Assembly (NCBI GenBank): GCA_041650475.1
Contig: JBAZLD010000014.1
Location: 1 to 37,124, forward strand
Length of the DNA stretch: 37,124 nt
Direction of reading: 5' to 3'
DNA from: JAIPGX01 sp041650475
GTDB taxonomy: Bacteria; Babelota; Babeliae; Babelales; UASB340
The notes under the pieces are model-generated. The model was not told the origin of the DNA and searched no databases. It saw only the letters and a program-made list of their open reading frames with translations. Positions 21,980-31,319 of the stretch are shown here, piece by piece. The number at the start of each line of letters is the position of its first letter. Positions within the stretch are counted from its first letter, which is position 1. The translations under genes were made by a program, and so were the position numbers.

Positions 21980-22274
21980 AATTTGAAATACCTTTTATTA
22001 TCAGTTTATTTGTTAACTATCTATAATTATTTATTATATTCGTAAATTAAATAATAATTAATAAAAAAATTATAATTTGTTAATTAATTATTTTAGAAAT
22101 TGAAAAAAATAACCTTTTTTCTTATTTATTCAATATTTATAATAATAAAAAATAACAAAATCATCAATTTATATATTTGTTTTAGTGAATTATTGGAAGA
22201 AAAAAACCTTAATTTTATCTAAAATAGCGTTTTTTAAATATTTTTTGATTTTATTTGGCTATATTTACATTATG
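21980..22274. other. AT-rich intergenic region upstream of ftsH
   Basis: 295 nt, nearly all A/T, between the ftsH start and the end of the ankyrin gene. It must hold the ftsH promoter, but I cannot single out one match in such AT-rich DNA. No reading frame, RNA or repeat was recognised. Confidence 0.5.
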
Positions 22275-22922
22275 CTATTCACCATGTGCTCCATAAACCA
22301 TTAGTAATTTTTGTTGAAATTCAGGAGCATGTGCAATCGGCAGACCTTCATAAGACGATTCTATATTAGGATCAGCACCTTTTGAGAGTAATAATTCTAA
22401 ACAAGTAGGTTTAGCGTTAAATAACGGTACCCTTCCCCAAAAATTAACCCCATCTATATCGGCACCTTCGTCAATAAGCGCGCAAAGTGCATAAGGATTT
22501 CCAATATTTGCGGCAAAGGTAAGAAGAGGATCTTGTGCATTTATAGATTCCAAATAAGATTCTAAATAATAATTATAAAAATAAAATTCAAATTCATAGG
22601 CAATATTTATATCATGAGTAATATTTATACCATGAGGTGCTGTCTCTATGATTTTTTTTAATAATTTAGGTAATAATTTAGGTGACAATTCTTCTATTGG
22701 AGCATTAATATTAAAGCCACTGTCTTTTGCAAGTTTTATAATTTCTAAACAATCCTGATATTGATTGTCATGACAATATTTTTCTTTAAGTTCTTCATAA
22801 GAAGTTTTTTGAACTTTTTCTATTGATTGTCCTATACTTATTGGTTTTACGTATTCCATACCGTGCAACAATGCTATGTTGCTGCCTAAAAGTATTACTA
22901 AAATAAGCGTGCTTTTTTTCAT
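22275..22922 (-). CDS. Secreted ankyrin-repeat protein
   Basis: 215 residues. Signal peptide 1-21 (TLILVILLGSNIALLHG). An N-terminal helical region holds YEELKEKYCHDNQYQDCLEIIKLAKDSG. Two to three ankyrin repeats occupy about 130-215: PLLTFAANIGNPYALCALIDEGADIDGVN, then VPLFNAKPTCLELLLSKGADPNI, then a degenerate last repeat with PEFQQKLLMVYGAHG. Ankyrin repeats mediate protein binding and are abundant in intracellular bacteria. The gene is 138 nt after tolB on the same strand and may be read from the tol promoter or its own. Target unknown. Confidence 0.82.
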   Translation of the reverse strand: MKKSTLILVILLGSNIALLHGMEYVKPISIGQSIEKVQKTSYEELKEKYCHDNQYQDCLEIIKLAKDSGFNINAPIEELSPKLLPKLLKKIIETAPHGINITHDINIAYEFEFYFYNYYLESYLESINAQDPLLTFAANIGNPYALCALIDEGADIDGVNFWGRVPLFNAKPTCLELLLSKGADPNIESSYEGLPIAHAPEFQQKLLMVYGAHGE

Positions 22923-23060
22923 AAAACTCCTATTATAAAAAAAGTTTAAAAATTATATATTTTGAGTGATATTGAGTTTATGAAAAAATATATAGAGATA
23001 TTTATTGTGTCAATGTCTGTTAATTTTTTAAAATTTAATAACTTATAAATTGCTAAATTT

Positions 23061-24395
23061 TTACAAAATAGTTTTGTTGCTCCATCTAGGAAAATTTTTA
23101 TTTTCTTTGCTGTTTGTTAAAACACGAATTTTGCCACTATTGCAATTCAAAACTGCAAGTTGAGAAATTTTTGGTCCTTTTTCTTGTGCAACCTCATAAG
23201 CAAAAGCTACAAAGTTGCCACAGTCAGAAAAAGATGGTTCATGTTTATTCCCAGAAGTAAATGTTAATTGCCTTTCTTGTACTGTGTTAAAATTATCTAA
23301 ACTTAAAGAAAATATTTGAAAAGTGTCATTTACTGGGCGAGTATAAACAATGCTATTATTTTTTTGACAATAAGATGGTGCAGCACAATAGCCACGACCA
23401 TTTGTTAATCTTTTTGTACATCCATTTTTGCGGTCTAAATAATAAATTTGTGGTCTAGAATTTTCAAAATCTGAACAAAAAATAACATCACCATTTTCTA
23501 ATAAACATGGTGAACTATTATTACCTTTATTATTTGTTAATTTTGTATATTTGTGATTTTTCGTATTTTTAGTTTTGTCTTGGTCGTATAAATAAAGTTC
23601 TGAATTTTTGCCTCCGGATAAACACAAAACAGCTTTTTTTCCATCTTGGGAGAAAGATGGTTGCATATTCAATCCATCATAAGAACAAATTACTTTATGA
23701 TTTCTTGTAGCTAAATTTACTGACATTAATCTATTGTTAGTTTTTGTAAGTTGAGAATAAAAAATTACTGGTGCTTGTGTGTGCCAACAAGGTGCTATAT
23801 TTATTGCTGGTGAATGCACAATTGTTTTTGAAGTATTACATGCATAATCTGAAATGCATATAACTTTGTGTTTAGGTGATAAAGTTTTGCTATAAACAAG
23901 GGAATTTAAACAAATACTTTTTTCGCCGGTTAAATTTGGTAAAAGTTGATCAGAAATAAAATGACAATCTAATGCAATTCTTTTATCTAAAACTTCAAAA
24001 TTATTTTGAAAAATTATTTTATCTGAACTGATGTCTTTTGCTTTTACTTTTATTTTATTGTCGGGAAGCTCTGTCAGATATACACATAAACTAAAATCTT
24101 TATTAAACAATTTTTTTTCAGTTTTAGAATCTAATTCTTTATCGGTCTTTTTAAGGTCTACTTCTAATTGATCTGGAAACTCCAAATCATATTTTATTAT
24201 TTTGCCTATTTTTGCCAATCTTTGACTTTTGCCAACGAGAATTTCTTGACATCTTAATTTGCCATATTGTTGTATTGCATTAACTTGAAAAGCAATATTA
24301 TCGTTATTATTATCTTGTGAAATTTCTGAACAAAATAAATTTTGTGAAAAAATAAAAATAAAAAAACATATAATTTTTTTTATATTAAATAACAT
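23061..24395 (-). CDS. tolB: TolB-like periplasmic beta-propeller protein
   Basis: Periplasmic component of the Tol-Pal system, which helps constrict the outer membrane at division. 444 residues; signal peptide about 1-23. The N domain is weakly conserved but contains the TolB landmark ISDQLLPNLTGEKSICLNSLVYS (compare LTGxxGxFxTxIAYV). Residues about 195-440 form a six-bladed PD40-type propeller with repeats PCWHTQAPVIFYSQL, PSFSQDGKKAVLC, PCLLENGDVIFCSD, PSYCQKNNSIVYTRP and PSFSDCGNFVAFAYE. It is diverged and unusually Cys-rich for TolB. Last gene of the tolQ-R-A-B operon, 31 nt after tolA. Confidence 0.85.
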   Translation of the reverse strand: MLFNIKKIICFFIFIFSQNLFCSEISQDNNNDNIAFQVNAIQQYGKLRCQEILVGKSQRLAKIGKIIKYDLEFPDQLEVDLKKTDKELDSKTEKKLFNKDFSLCVYLTELPDNKIKVKAKDISSDKIIFQNNFEVLDKRIALDCHFISDQLLPNLTGEKSICLNSLVYSKTLSPKHKVICISDYACNTSKTIVHSPAINIAPCWHTQAPVIFYSQLTKTNNRLMSVNLATRNHKVICSYDGLNMQPSFSQDGKKAVLCLSGGKNSELYLYDQDKTKNTKNHKYTKLTNNKGNNSSPCLLENGDVIFCSDFENSRPQIYYLDRKNGCTKRLTNGRGYCAAPSYCQKNNSIVYTRPVNDTFQIFSLSLDNFNTVQERQLTFTSGNKHEPSFSDCGNFVAFAYEVAQEKGPKISQLAVLNCNSGKIRVLTNSKENKNFPRWSNKTIL

Positions 24396-24426
24396 GTTTT
24401 ACTTTCTTAGATAATTAAAATTTTTA

Positions 24427-25413
24427 TTATTGTCTAAATTCTATTGTAAACTTTTTACCCCACAAACATTCTTCGAATTCAAATCGTTTAGCTATACGTA
24501 TTATACTTAAATCGTATATTAAAATATTTGATTTTTTAATAACTTCAAAATTTTCTATTTTTCCCTGAGAGTTTACTTGAAAACTTAAAGCGCATTCTGT
24601 TCCTTTTGGAATTCCAACAGGAGGTTTCCATAGCCGTTCAACTTCTTTTTGAATATGCTTTTGATAAATTATTAATTTTGGATCAGATTCTCCCATTAAA
24701 TTGAAGCAAAGTTCTTCAGTTTGATCTTCTGGTTCGTCAGTGTCTTCGGATTCAGTGTTTATTTTTTGTTCAGATTCTTGCTCTAAATTTTCTGATTCTT
24801 TATTTGTTTCTTGTTTGCTTATTTCAGAGGCAGGTTCTTGTTTAGGCTTTTGTTCAAATTTTTGCTCAGGCATTTTTTCTTTTTCAATTTTAGACTCTTG
24901 TTTTTTTATTTCTTTTTCTTTTTTAATTTTTTTATTATTTATTTTGTGTTCTTTTAGTTCTCTGATATTACTTTTGATATTTTTTTGTAAATTATTTTTT
25001 GTCTGTTTTTTTGTTTCTTGTTTATGTTTTATTTTTTCTGAAATTTTATTTATTTTAACAGAATTATTTTTTGATATTTTTGCATTGACTGTCTTACTAT
25101 TAGTGTTCATTGTTTTTAAATTGTTTTTTTGTTTAGAATTTTGTTTATTAATTTTTGTTTTATTATTTGAATTATTTTTTGTTTGCTTATTTGTTTTATT
25201 AACTTGCGTTTTTCTTATTTTTAACCAATCTGATGAACTTCTTGTTTTTGGATTTTTAAAATAAGCATGAGTTGGTTTTTTTGAATATATACCATATACA
25301 ACGAATTTTTTATGTATTTTATTATCATTATTAAAATAAAAAACCGTTAGCAGTAAAAATGAATGTACTAAAAAAGATATTATAAAAAATTTTTTGCTTA
25401 TTTTATTATTCAT
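24427..25413 (-). CDS. tolA: TolA/TonB-like energy-transducing envelope protein
   Basis: Links the inner-membrane motor to the outer membrane. 328 residues: a short cytoplasmic start, one membrane helix (about 9-26, FFIISFLVHSFLLLTVFYF), a long Lys/Asn/Gln then Glu-rich low-complexity stalk (about 60-240; KINKQNSKQKNNLKT, later EKEIKKQESKIEKEK and EPASEISKQE) and a globular C-terminal domain (about 248-328) of the TolA/TonB type (HIQKEVERLWKPPVGIPKG, ALSFQVNSQGKIENFEVIKKS). The tolB partner and tolQ/tolR neighbours favour TolA over TonB. It is 6 nt after tolR. Confidence 0.85.
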   Translation of the reverse strand: MNNKISKKFFIISFLVHSFLLLTVFYFNNDNKIHKKFVVYGIYSKKPTHAYFKNPKTRSSSDWLKIRKTQVNKTNKQTKNNSNNKTKINKQNSKQKNNLKTMNTNSKTVNAKISKNNSVKINKISEKIKHKQETKKQTKNNLQKNIKSNIRELKEHKINNKKIKKEKEIKKQESKIEKEKMPEQKFEQKPKQEPASEISKQETNKESENLEQESEQKINTESEDTDEPEDQTEELCFNLMGESDPKLIIYQKHIQKEVERLWKPPVGIPKGTECALSFQVNSQGKIENFEVIKKSNILIYDLSIIRIAKRFEFEECLWGKKFTIEFRQ

Positions 25414-25419
25414 TTGTGT

Positions 25420-25827
25420 TTAAGCGGCTCGTGTGGACATGGCAACAAATTTTACTCCAGCCTGTTTTAATTCATCAACAACTTCTATAACCTTACCATA
25501 AGATAAACCTTCATCTGCTTTTATATAAACAGGAACATCTTCTCGTTGATTCATTGCTTTTTGTACAGATTTAACTAAAACCTCTTTTTCTATTGGATAA
25601 CTATTAAAAAATATTTTTTCATCCTTACTTATTGTTACAACAAGTTCTTGTTGATTTCCAACTTCTTTGCTATTGCCATGTGGTAAATCAACTTTTATTC
25701 CATTCTGTACCATCGGCGCTGTAACCATAAAAATAACTAATAAAGTTAATGCTGTATCAATTAATGGTGTTAATGTTATTTCTGGTATTTTCGCTACATA
25801 AGATCTTTTTCTTGTTCTTTTTGGCAC
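25420..25827 (-). CDS. tolR: TolR/ExbD-family proton-channel subunit
   Basis: 135 residues with a single N-terminal membrane helix containing the protonatable Asp24 in LTPLIDTALTLLVIFMVTAP, then VDLPHG. The periplasmic domain VVTISKDEKIFFNSYPIE and ADEGLSYGKVIEVVDELKQAGV is typical of the ExbD/TolR fold. Adjacent tolQ (10 nt upstream) and tolA/tolB (downstream) support TolR over ExbD. Confidence 0.93.
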   Translation of the reverse strand: MPKRTRKRSYVAKIPEITLTPLIDTALTLLVIFMVTAPMVQNGIKVDLPHGNSKEVGNQQELVVTISKDEKIFFNSYPIEKEVLVKSVQKAMNQREDVPVYIKADEGLSYGKVIEVVDELKQAGVKFVAMSTRAA

Positions 25828-25837
25828 AAATGCCCCC

Positions 25838-26515
25838 TTATTTTACAAATTTTTGTTTTATTATATTTAAAAATTTATCTGCTATATGATTCAATTGTAA
25901 ATCTATTTTAGATAGTTGATTTGAAAAATAATGGAAGGCTATTAAGGCAAGAATAGCAACCATTATTCCTGCAAGTGTTGTTAACAATGCTTCTGCTATA
26001 CCAGGAGCAACAACTGCGATATCAGCGGATTTTTCTTGACTTATACTTACAAAAGAATGAATTAAGCCCCATACAGTTCCAAATAATCCAACTAATGGTG
26101 AAACGCTTGCGCTTGTACCAAGAATTGGAAGATAAATTTCACCTTCTTTTACTAATTGATCAACAGATTGCACAACTAATAAATCTAAATATTCAAAATC
26201 TTGTACATTTAATTGAGGCTTATTTTCTAGCATAATTTTTAGTTCAGTTAAATTTTGAATTAAAAATTTCCCTCCAAAGGAATCTTTATATTCTTTTCCA
26301 ATATTTATAAGTTCGTTAAAATCGTGTGTTTTTTTTATTTGTTCATACATTTTTGATAATTGATTTTTTTGAAATCTCAAGGTTATAATCTTAAATGCTA
26401 TTATTGCACAACAAACAGTAGATAAAATAAACAATGCAAGTAGTATGAGTTTTGTTATAAAGTCTGATTGTGCAATTAACTGGCCGGCAGGAGAGTTAAA
26501 AAAAAAGTTAAACAT
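25838..26515 (-). CDS. tolQ: TolQ/ExbB-family proton-channel subunit
   Basis: 225-residue inner-membrane protein (MotA/TolQ/ExbB family) with three membrane segments: about 20-40 (ITKLILLALFILSTVCCAIIA), 130-155 and 165-190. The family signature lies in PILGTSASVSPLVGLFGTVWGLIHSF, then APGIAEALLTTLAGIMVAILALIAF. With TolR it forms the proton-driven motor that drives TolA. First gene of the tol operon; its start lies 163 nt from the divergent large secreted protein P1. No pal or ybgC gene is next to it. Confidence 0.93.
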   Translation of the reverse strand: MFNFFFNSPAGQLIAQSDFITKLILLALFILSTVCCAIIAFKIITLRFQKNQLSKMYEQIKKTHDFNELINIGKEYKDSFGGKFLIQNLTELKIMLENKPQLNVQDFEYLDLLVVQSVDQLVKEGEIYLPILGTSASVSPLVGLFGTVWGLIHSFVSISQEKSADIAVVAPGIAEALLTTLAGIMVAILALIAFHYFSNQLSKIDLQLNHIADKFLNIIKQKFVK

Positions 26516-26604
26516 AATTTTTCCTTTTTTAATTATATATAAAAAATTTCAATTTTCTTAAAGTATAAATAAAAAATGAATCTTTTTACAAATTATAAAA
26601 AAAC

Positions 26605-26634
26605 TTGAAAATATAAATATAAAAAACTTATTCT
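26605..26634 (+). promoter_or_regulatory. Weak candidate promoter for P1
   Basis: TTGAAA, 18-nt spacer, TATTCT in the 163-nt tolQ/P1 divergent gap, about 45 nt before the P1 ATG. Only partial match to consensus. Confidence 0.25.
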
Positions 26635-26678
26635 GTATCAGCGTCTTATTGTTTTTTTAAAAAAAATAGGAGAAAAAT

Positions 26679-29600
26679 ATGAATAGATGCTTTTGGTCAA
26701 AGTTATTAATGAGCTTTTTTGCTTTATTAATAACAAATAATTTTTTATTTTCGCAGGATAGTGAACAAAAAGAAGAGGGTGCACCAGTAAATTTTGAAAT
26801 AATTAAAGCAGAATATGGTGTTTTTAGCGATAAACCTGAGATTTATACAAATGATAAAGTAGTTTTATTAAACACAAAATTTAACAAGTATCTTTCTAGT
26901 ATTGGTGACGCAAATTATTCTAAAAATGATAAATGGCAAGATGATAATTTAACTAATATGATTGTGCAGAAAGTTGATAACCCTGTTGATATTACTGCTT
27001 TGAAAAGTGGCGGTTCAATTTTTATTAAATCTATTAATGATTCTTATTTGTACATAAAAGCTTGGGGCTTATTTAGGGATGTTTCTTTTGGTAACGAAAT
27101 GGGGACTAAAGCACAATGGACTATTTATAAGAAAACAGGAGGTGAACCAAGAGCTACAGGTGAGAATATCAATAATGGAGATGAAGTTTATTTTAAATCA
27201 AATTTTGAACAAACAAATGATAGGTATCTTTATAGTTGGTTTGCTGAAAAGGCATTATCGGATCCTAATTGGAGAGATCAGCAGGCTGTTTGGAAAATTT
27301 CAAAGGCTGTTAAAGGTGAAGGAGCTATAGATGTTACGGATAGAGTAAAAAATTTTATTAATGCAGGAAGAGCTTTTAAAAGCAGTAATGAATTTTTTAC
27401 AGATCCAGCTCCGGATGTTGCAAAATGGTTAAAAATTTCTTATAGAGTATCTGGCGAAGAAAAAATTAAATGGTTTTTTCAAGGAACAGATGTTAAATTT
27501 CCTGAACTTAAAAGGGCAGTTATTCCAACAAAAATTGAAATAGTTAGCACTGAGGGTACGGTTGTTGATATAAAAAGTGCTAAGTATGGTGTATTTGATG
27601 AGAAACCAGAAATTTGGTTTGGTGACAAAATTTCTTTAACAAATAAAAAAGCTAATAAATGTATTTCTAGATTAGAAGGTGATAAGGTAAAATATGCTGC
27701 ATCATGGCAGGGTGATATTGGTGCTGCTCTTTATTTGCGTTTGGCTGCCAATGTAAATAAAATTGCTTCAATAAAAAATAAAGATACAGTGTTAATTGAA
27801 TCATCTGCTAAAAGTTTTTTATCTATTGGCTCTGGTTGGAGAGAGTTAATTTTTTCTGGTTCGACAGGTGATATTGCTCAATGGATATTATTAAAAAGAG
27901 GAAGTGGTGCACAAGATACTATTAATGACAATGATGAAGTGTTGATTCAAAGTAAAGCCCAACCATCTCAATATCTATTTACTTATTTTAATCAATTTCC
28001 TGTACATGATAATCAACCATCAGATGAGCAATCCATTTATATTATTAAAAAAAGTGTTGAAGGCGCTGGTTTTGTTGATGTAACTGATAAATTAAGAGAT
28101 TTAATGACTAGCGGAAAGAGGATTAAAATTTCTGATGTTGTTTCAGATGTTTCAGATCCTGCCGTAGGATTTACTAAATATTTAAAAATAGAATACTCAT
28201 TTGCAGGTAAAGATTTTACCAAATGGATTAATGTAAGCGTAGAAAAAACTATAGATTTAGGTGCACCAACTGGATTTACGAAAGTTTCTGAGCCATTATT
28301 AGAAGTTTCTTTAGGTTTAACAAAAAATGGCGACATGGATATTTGGGGAATTCATGCTTTAGGTGCAATTTATAGATGGAACTGGACAAATAATACATGG
28401 CAGGAAATAGATTCAAAGATAGTAGGAAAAGCTAAACACATTGCTAATTGTAAATCGAGTGGTGTTGTTTTTTGTGTTAATGCAGATAAAAATATTTTTA
28501 AATTTGAAGAAGATAGTTGGATTCGTGTAAAAGGTAAGTTAGGTAAAATTGCAGTTGGAGATTCAGGTTCTATTTGGGGAATTTTAAATGGAGCAATTTA
28601 TAAAGCAACAGATCCTGCTGCACCAGTTTCTGATGATATTGTAGATATTAAATGGCAAAGTGTTAGTTTGGTAGGAGCAGGAGCTAAAGCTGAAGAAATT
28701 GCGGTTGGTTCAGACAGTTCTGTTTGGTATTTAACAGACAAAAATAATCTGTATAGACGTGAAGGTAATTCTTGGGTTCTTATTAATAAGAAATTGAAAA
28801 AAATATTTGTAGGTGACAGCAAAAATGTTTGGGGAATAGATGAAGCAAACAATTTAGTTTTTTCATCGAACAATGGTAAAACTTGGCAAAATAAAGGCAA
28901 AAATTTTGTTTCTGGATCTGCTGATAATAAAAATAATGTTTGGTTGATAGCGTCTTTGGATATTGGTGGTGGTGTTTATACAAATGTTGATATTGCAAAA
29001 GAATCTGAAAAAATAAAACAAACTGTTGGAGCAAAAACTCAAATAGGAAAATTACAAATTTCGTTAGAGCAAGCCAAGAAAGATAATGATCAAGATTTGG
29101 TGCAAAGAATACAGGCTCAAATTGATAAGTTAAAACCTGCATTAAAAGAACGTCAGTTGCAAGACTTACAAAAAGAGCTTAGAAAAGCTCAAAAATTGGG
29201 AGATGAAAAGAAAATAGAAGAAGTAAAAAGACAAATTCAAGAATTAACAGGGATACAGGTAAAATCTGAAATAGAAAAATTAAAAGAAGAATATAATCTA
29301 GAAAGAGCAAAACCTGATTATAATGTAGATAAATTATTAAGATTAAAAAAACAAATTGCAAAATTAGAAGGAGACAGAGAAACTGTTTTTGACTCTAAAT
29401 TAAAATCTGCTTTAGATCAGACTGCCTATCAAAATAAAATTAGTTCGTTAGAGGCTATTATTCAAACAGCTGGTGTATCACCAGAAAGAAGAAAGAAATA
29501 TATTGATGCATTACAAGGGTTACTAAGTGCAACGGCTCCTGAAAATTTAGGTTACCTAAATACTCTTTTTGAAAAAGTAAAGACTGATACCAATTTTGCA

Positions 29601-31307
29601 CAAGATGAAACTGTTAAAGATTCTTTAGATAGTATGAGTGAAAATATTGCTCGTTCGATAAAAATTGCGAAACTTGAAAGAGATGCTCAAAAAGCAAAAC
29701 TTATTGGTGAAACAGAAACAGCAAAAAAGGTGGAAGAGCAGATTAAAAAATTAAAAGAAAGAATGCCAACTGGAGAACTTGAACGATTAAGAGATAAGTT
29801 AAGCAAAGAAGCTACAAAATCTGAACCAAATCTTAAAAAAATGAAAGAATTAAGGGCTAAAATCGATGAATTGCAAGGTAAAGAAGATAAGCAAACTACT
29901 CAAACCTTTCAGTCTGAAGTAGATAAAGCAAAAAATATTACAGCTTTTAATGAAAAGATAGAAAAGTTCAAAGAGTTATTATCTTTAGCTGCAAAGACAG
30001 AAGAAACAAGAGATATATATGTAGAAGCTTTGGCCGAAATTGTTGCATTTAGAACAGGTGATCAACTTGAAAAATTGCAAGAACTTTTGAAAATGGCAAT
30101 GTATAACGAGACATTAATCAATAATAATGCTGAACGCAAAACAATATTGAGTGAATTATATGCTTCGAGTCAAACTACCGTCACAAGGTTAGAAGTAATA
30201 AAAGATCTTAAAATGTTACTTGATCAAGAAACATTTACACCAGAACAAAAGGAACTGTTTATAAAAGAAGTAAATTCTCTTTTTGATGATGCAGTTGTTA
30301 TGGCGCAAGAAGAGTTAGATGCATTTATTGATTTTTTGAATGTGGCAATGAAATCACCTCATTTTGTCGCACAAAAAGAAGATGCACAAAAAATGTTGGA
30401 TGCTTTGCAGGGTAAAGTTTCTGTTGCAGAACTTATAGATCTTCTTAATCAAAGATTTGTTCAAAAAAGTGATGTAAAAACAGAATATCATAAACAGTCA
30501 TTTATAAATGCATTAAGATATTTAGCAGATCAGATTATAAATTCTAAAAAACAAGGTATAAGTGTAGGCGAAGCTGAAAACAATTTTATAGATCTTTTGA
30601 CTAAAGTAAAAAATGATTATAGTTATCCTTTGACTTCTGAACAAAGAAAACAAATAGAAAATATTTCTAAAGATGTTACAACTGCAATCATAGTCAAGGA
30701 ACCAACAAAAGAATCAGGGTTTGCTGAAAAATTAGATTATTTATATAAATTAGTCACAAAAGATACTTTTATAACGCCAGATAATATAAATAGTTATATG
30801 GGCAAACTTGCAGATCTTATTACTCAGGTAGACGCTGCTGGAGATATAGAGAAAAATAAATTTGCAGATATGTTGAATTTTATGCAATACATAAAAAATA
30901 TTTCAGAAGTACAGAAAACTATTTTAAAACGATATTACAATAGAATAGTAACTCCTAAATCCTTAGAAGATCGTGTTAAAAAATTAATACTTCAGGCTAC
31001 TGCTGCGATAGAATCTTCAGAAAGGGCTGCAAAGTTTATTATAAAATTACAAGAAAATCTTAATGAAATTGTTGCAAAAATAAATGAAGGTAAAGCTCCA
31101 GAAGGGTTACCTCAATTAATCACAACTTTAAAAACAATAAAAAATACTTCTGCTTTTAGTTTGCAAAAAAATCAGCTCGATGCCATTTTGGCTGCAATAG
31201 AAAAGAAGCAACCAGAAGTAAAGAAAGAAATAGAAAAAAAGAAAGCCGAAGAAACTAAGAAAGAAGAAGAGCAAAAAAGACCAGTAAAACTAAGAAAGCG
31301 TAGATAG
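26679..31307 (+). CDS. P1: giant secreted beta-trefoil/tectonin/coiled-coil protein with Arg-rich tail
   Basis: 1542 residues; strong AGGAG before the ATG. Signal peptide 1-25. Two modules with a 257-residue period (AEYGVF at 44, AKYGVF at 301). Each starts like a DnaJC11 C-terminal domain (DUF3395), is interrupted by a three-repeat beta-trefoil-like domain (first module: NDKVVLLN, GGSIFIKS, GDEVYFKS), then resumes with DVTDRV...WLKISYRVSG (218-258) or DVTDKL...YLKIEYSFAG (467-510). Residues about 535-760 are a tectonin-type propeller (GKLGKIAVGDSGSIWGI, LKKIFVGDSKNVWGI). Residues 785-1130 are coiled coil and 1130-1510 helical repeats resembling P2. The end is KKEEEQKRPVKLRKRR. No enzyme motif. 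A surface adhesin or scaffold is the likely role, by inference. Confidence 0.85.
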   Translation: MNRCFWSKLLMSFFALLITNNFLFSQDSEQKEEGAPVNFEIIKAEYGVFSDKPEIYTNDKVVLLNTKFNKYLSSIGDANYSKNDKWQDDNLTNMIVQKVDNPVDITALKSGGSIFIKSINDSYLYIKAWGLFRDVSFGNEMGTKAQWTIYKKTGGEPRATGENINNGDEVYFKSNFEQTNDRYLYSWFAEKALSDPNWRDQQAVWKISKAVKGEGAIDVTDRVKNFINAGRAFKSSNEFFTDPAPDVAKWLKISYRVSGEEKIKWFFQGTDVKFPELKRAVIPTKIEIVSTEGTVVDIKSAKYGVFDEKPEIWFGDKISLTNKKANKCISRLEGDKVKYAASWQGDIGAALYLRLAANVNKIASIKNKDTVLIESSAKSFLSIGSGWRELIFSGSTGDIAQWILLKRGSGAQDTINDNDEVLIQSKAQPSQYLFTYFNQFPVHDNQPSDEQSIYIIKKSVEGAGFVDVTDKLRDLMTSGKRIKISDVVSDVSDPAVGFTKYLKIEYSFAGKDFTKWINVSVEKTIDLGAPTGFTKVSEPLLEVSLGLTKNGDMDIWGIHALGAIYRWNWTNNTWQEIDSKIVGKAKHIANCKSSGVVFCVNADKNIFKFEEDSWIRVKGKLGKIAVGDSGSIWGILNGAIYKATDPAAPVSDDIVDIKWQSVSLVGAGAKAEEIAVGSDSSVWYLTDKNNLYRREGNSWVLINKKLKKIFVGDSKNVWGIDEANNLVFSSNNGKTWQNKGKNFVSGSADNKNNVWLIASLDIGGGVYTNVDIAKESEKIKQTVGAKTQIGKLQISLEQAKKDNDQDLVQRIQAQIDKLKPALKERQLQDLQKELRKAQKLGDEKKIEEVKRQIQELTGIQVKSEIEKLKEEYNLERAKPDYNVDKLLRLKKQIAKLEGDRETVFDSKLKSALDQTAYQNKISSLEAIIQTAGVSPERRKKYIDALQGLLSATAPENLGYLNTLFEKVKTDTNFAQDETVKDSLDSMSENIARSIKIAKLERDAQKAKLIGETETAKKVEEQIKKLKERMPTGELERLRDKLSKEATKSEPNLKKMKELRAKIDELQGKEDKQTTQTFQSEVDKAKNITAFNEKIEKFKELLSLAAKTEETRDIYVEALAEIVAFRTGDQLEKLQELLKMAMYNETLINNNAERKTILSELYASSQTTVTRLEVIKDLKMLLDQETFTPEQKELFIKEVNSLFDDAVVMAQEELDAFIDFLNVAMKSPHFVAQKEDAQKMLDALQGKVSVAELIDLLNQRFVQKSDVKTEYHKQSFINALRYLADQIINSKKQGISVGEAENNFIDLLTKVKNDYSYPLTSEQRKQIENISKDVTTAIIVKEPTKESGFAEKLDYLYKLVTKDTFITPDNINSYMGKLADLITQVDAAGDIEKNKFADMLNFMQYIKNISEVQKTILKRYYNRIVTPKSLEDRVKKLILQATAAIESSERAAKFIIKLQENLNEIVAKINEGKAPEGLPQLITTLKTIKNTSAFSLQKNQLDAILAAIEKKQPEVKKEIEKKKAEETKKEEEQKRPVKLRKRR

Positions 31308-31319
31308 ATTTTAAATTAT

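Noticed and set aside
24740..25264. 174-codon open frame on the + strand, rich in Phe, Leu, Ser and Cys
   Set aside because: It is the antisense of the low-complexity Lys/Gln/Glu stalk of TolA; its composition is a mirror of that repeat and it has no ribosome site.
28037..29361. Several 60-119-codon minus-strand frames across P1
   Set aside because: They are antisense to a continuous, domain-consistent coding frame and lack ribosome sites.
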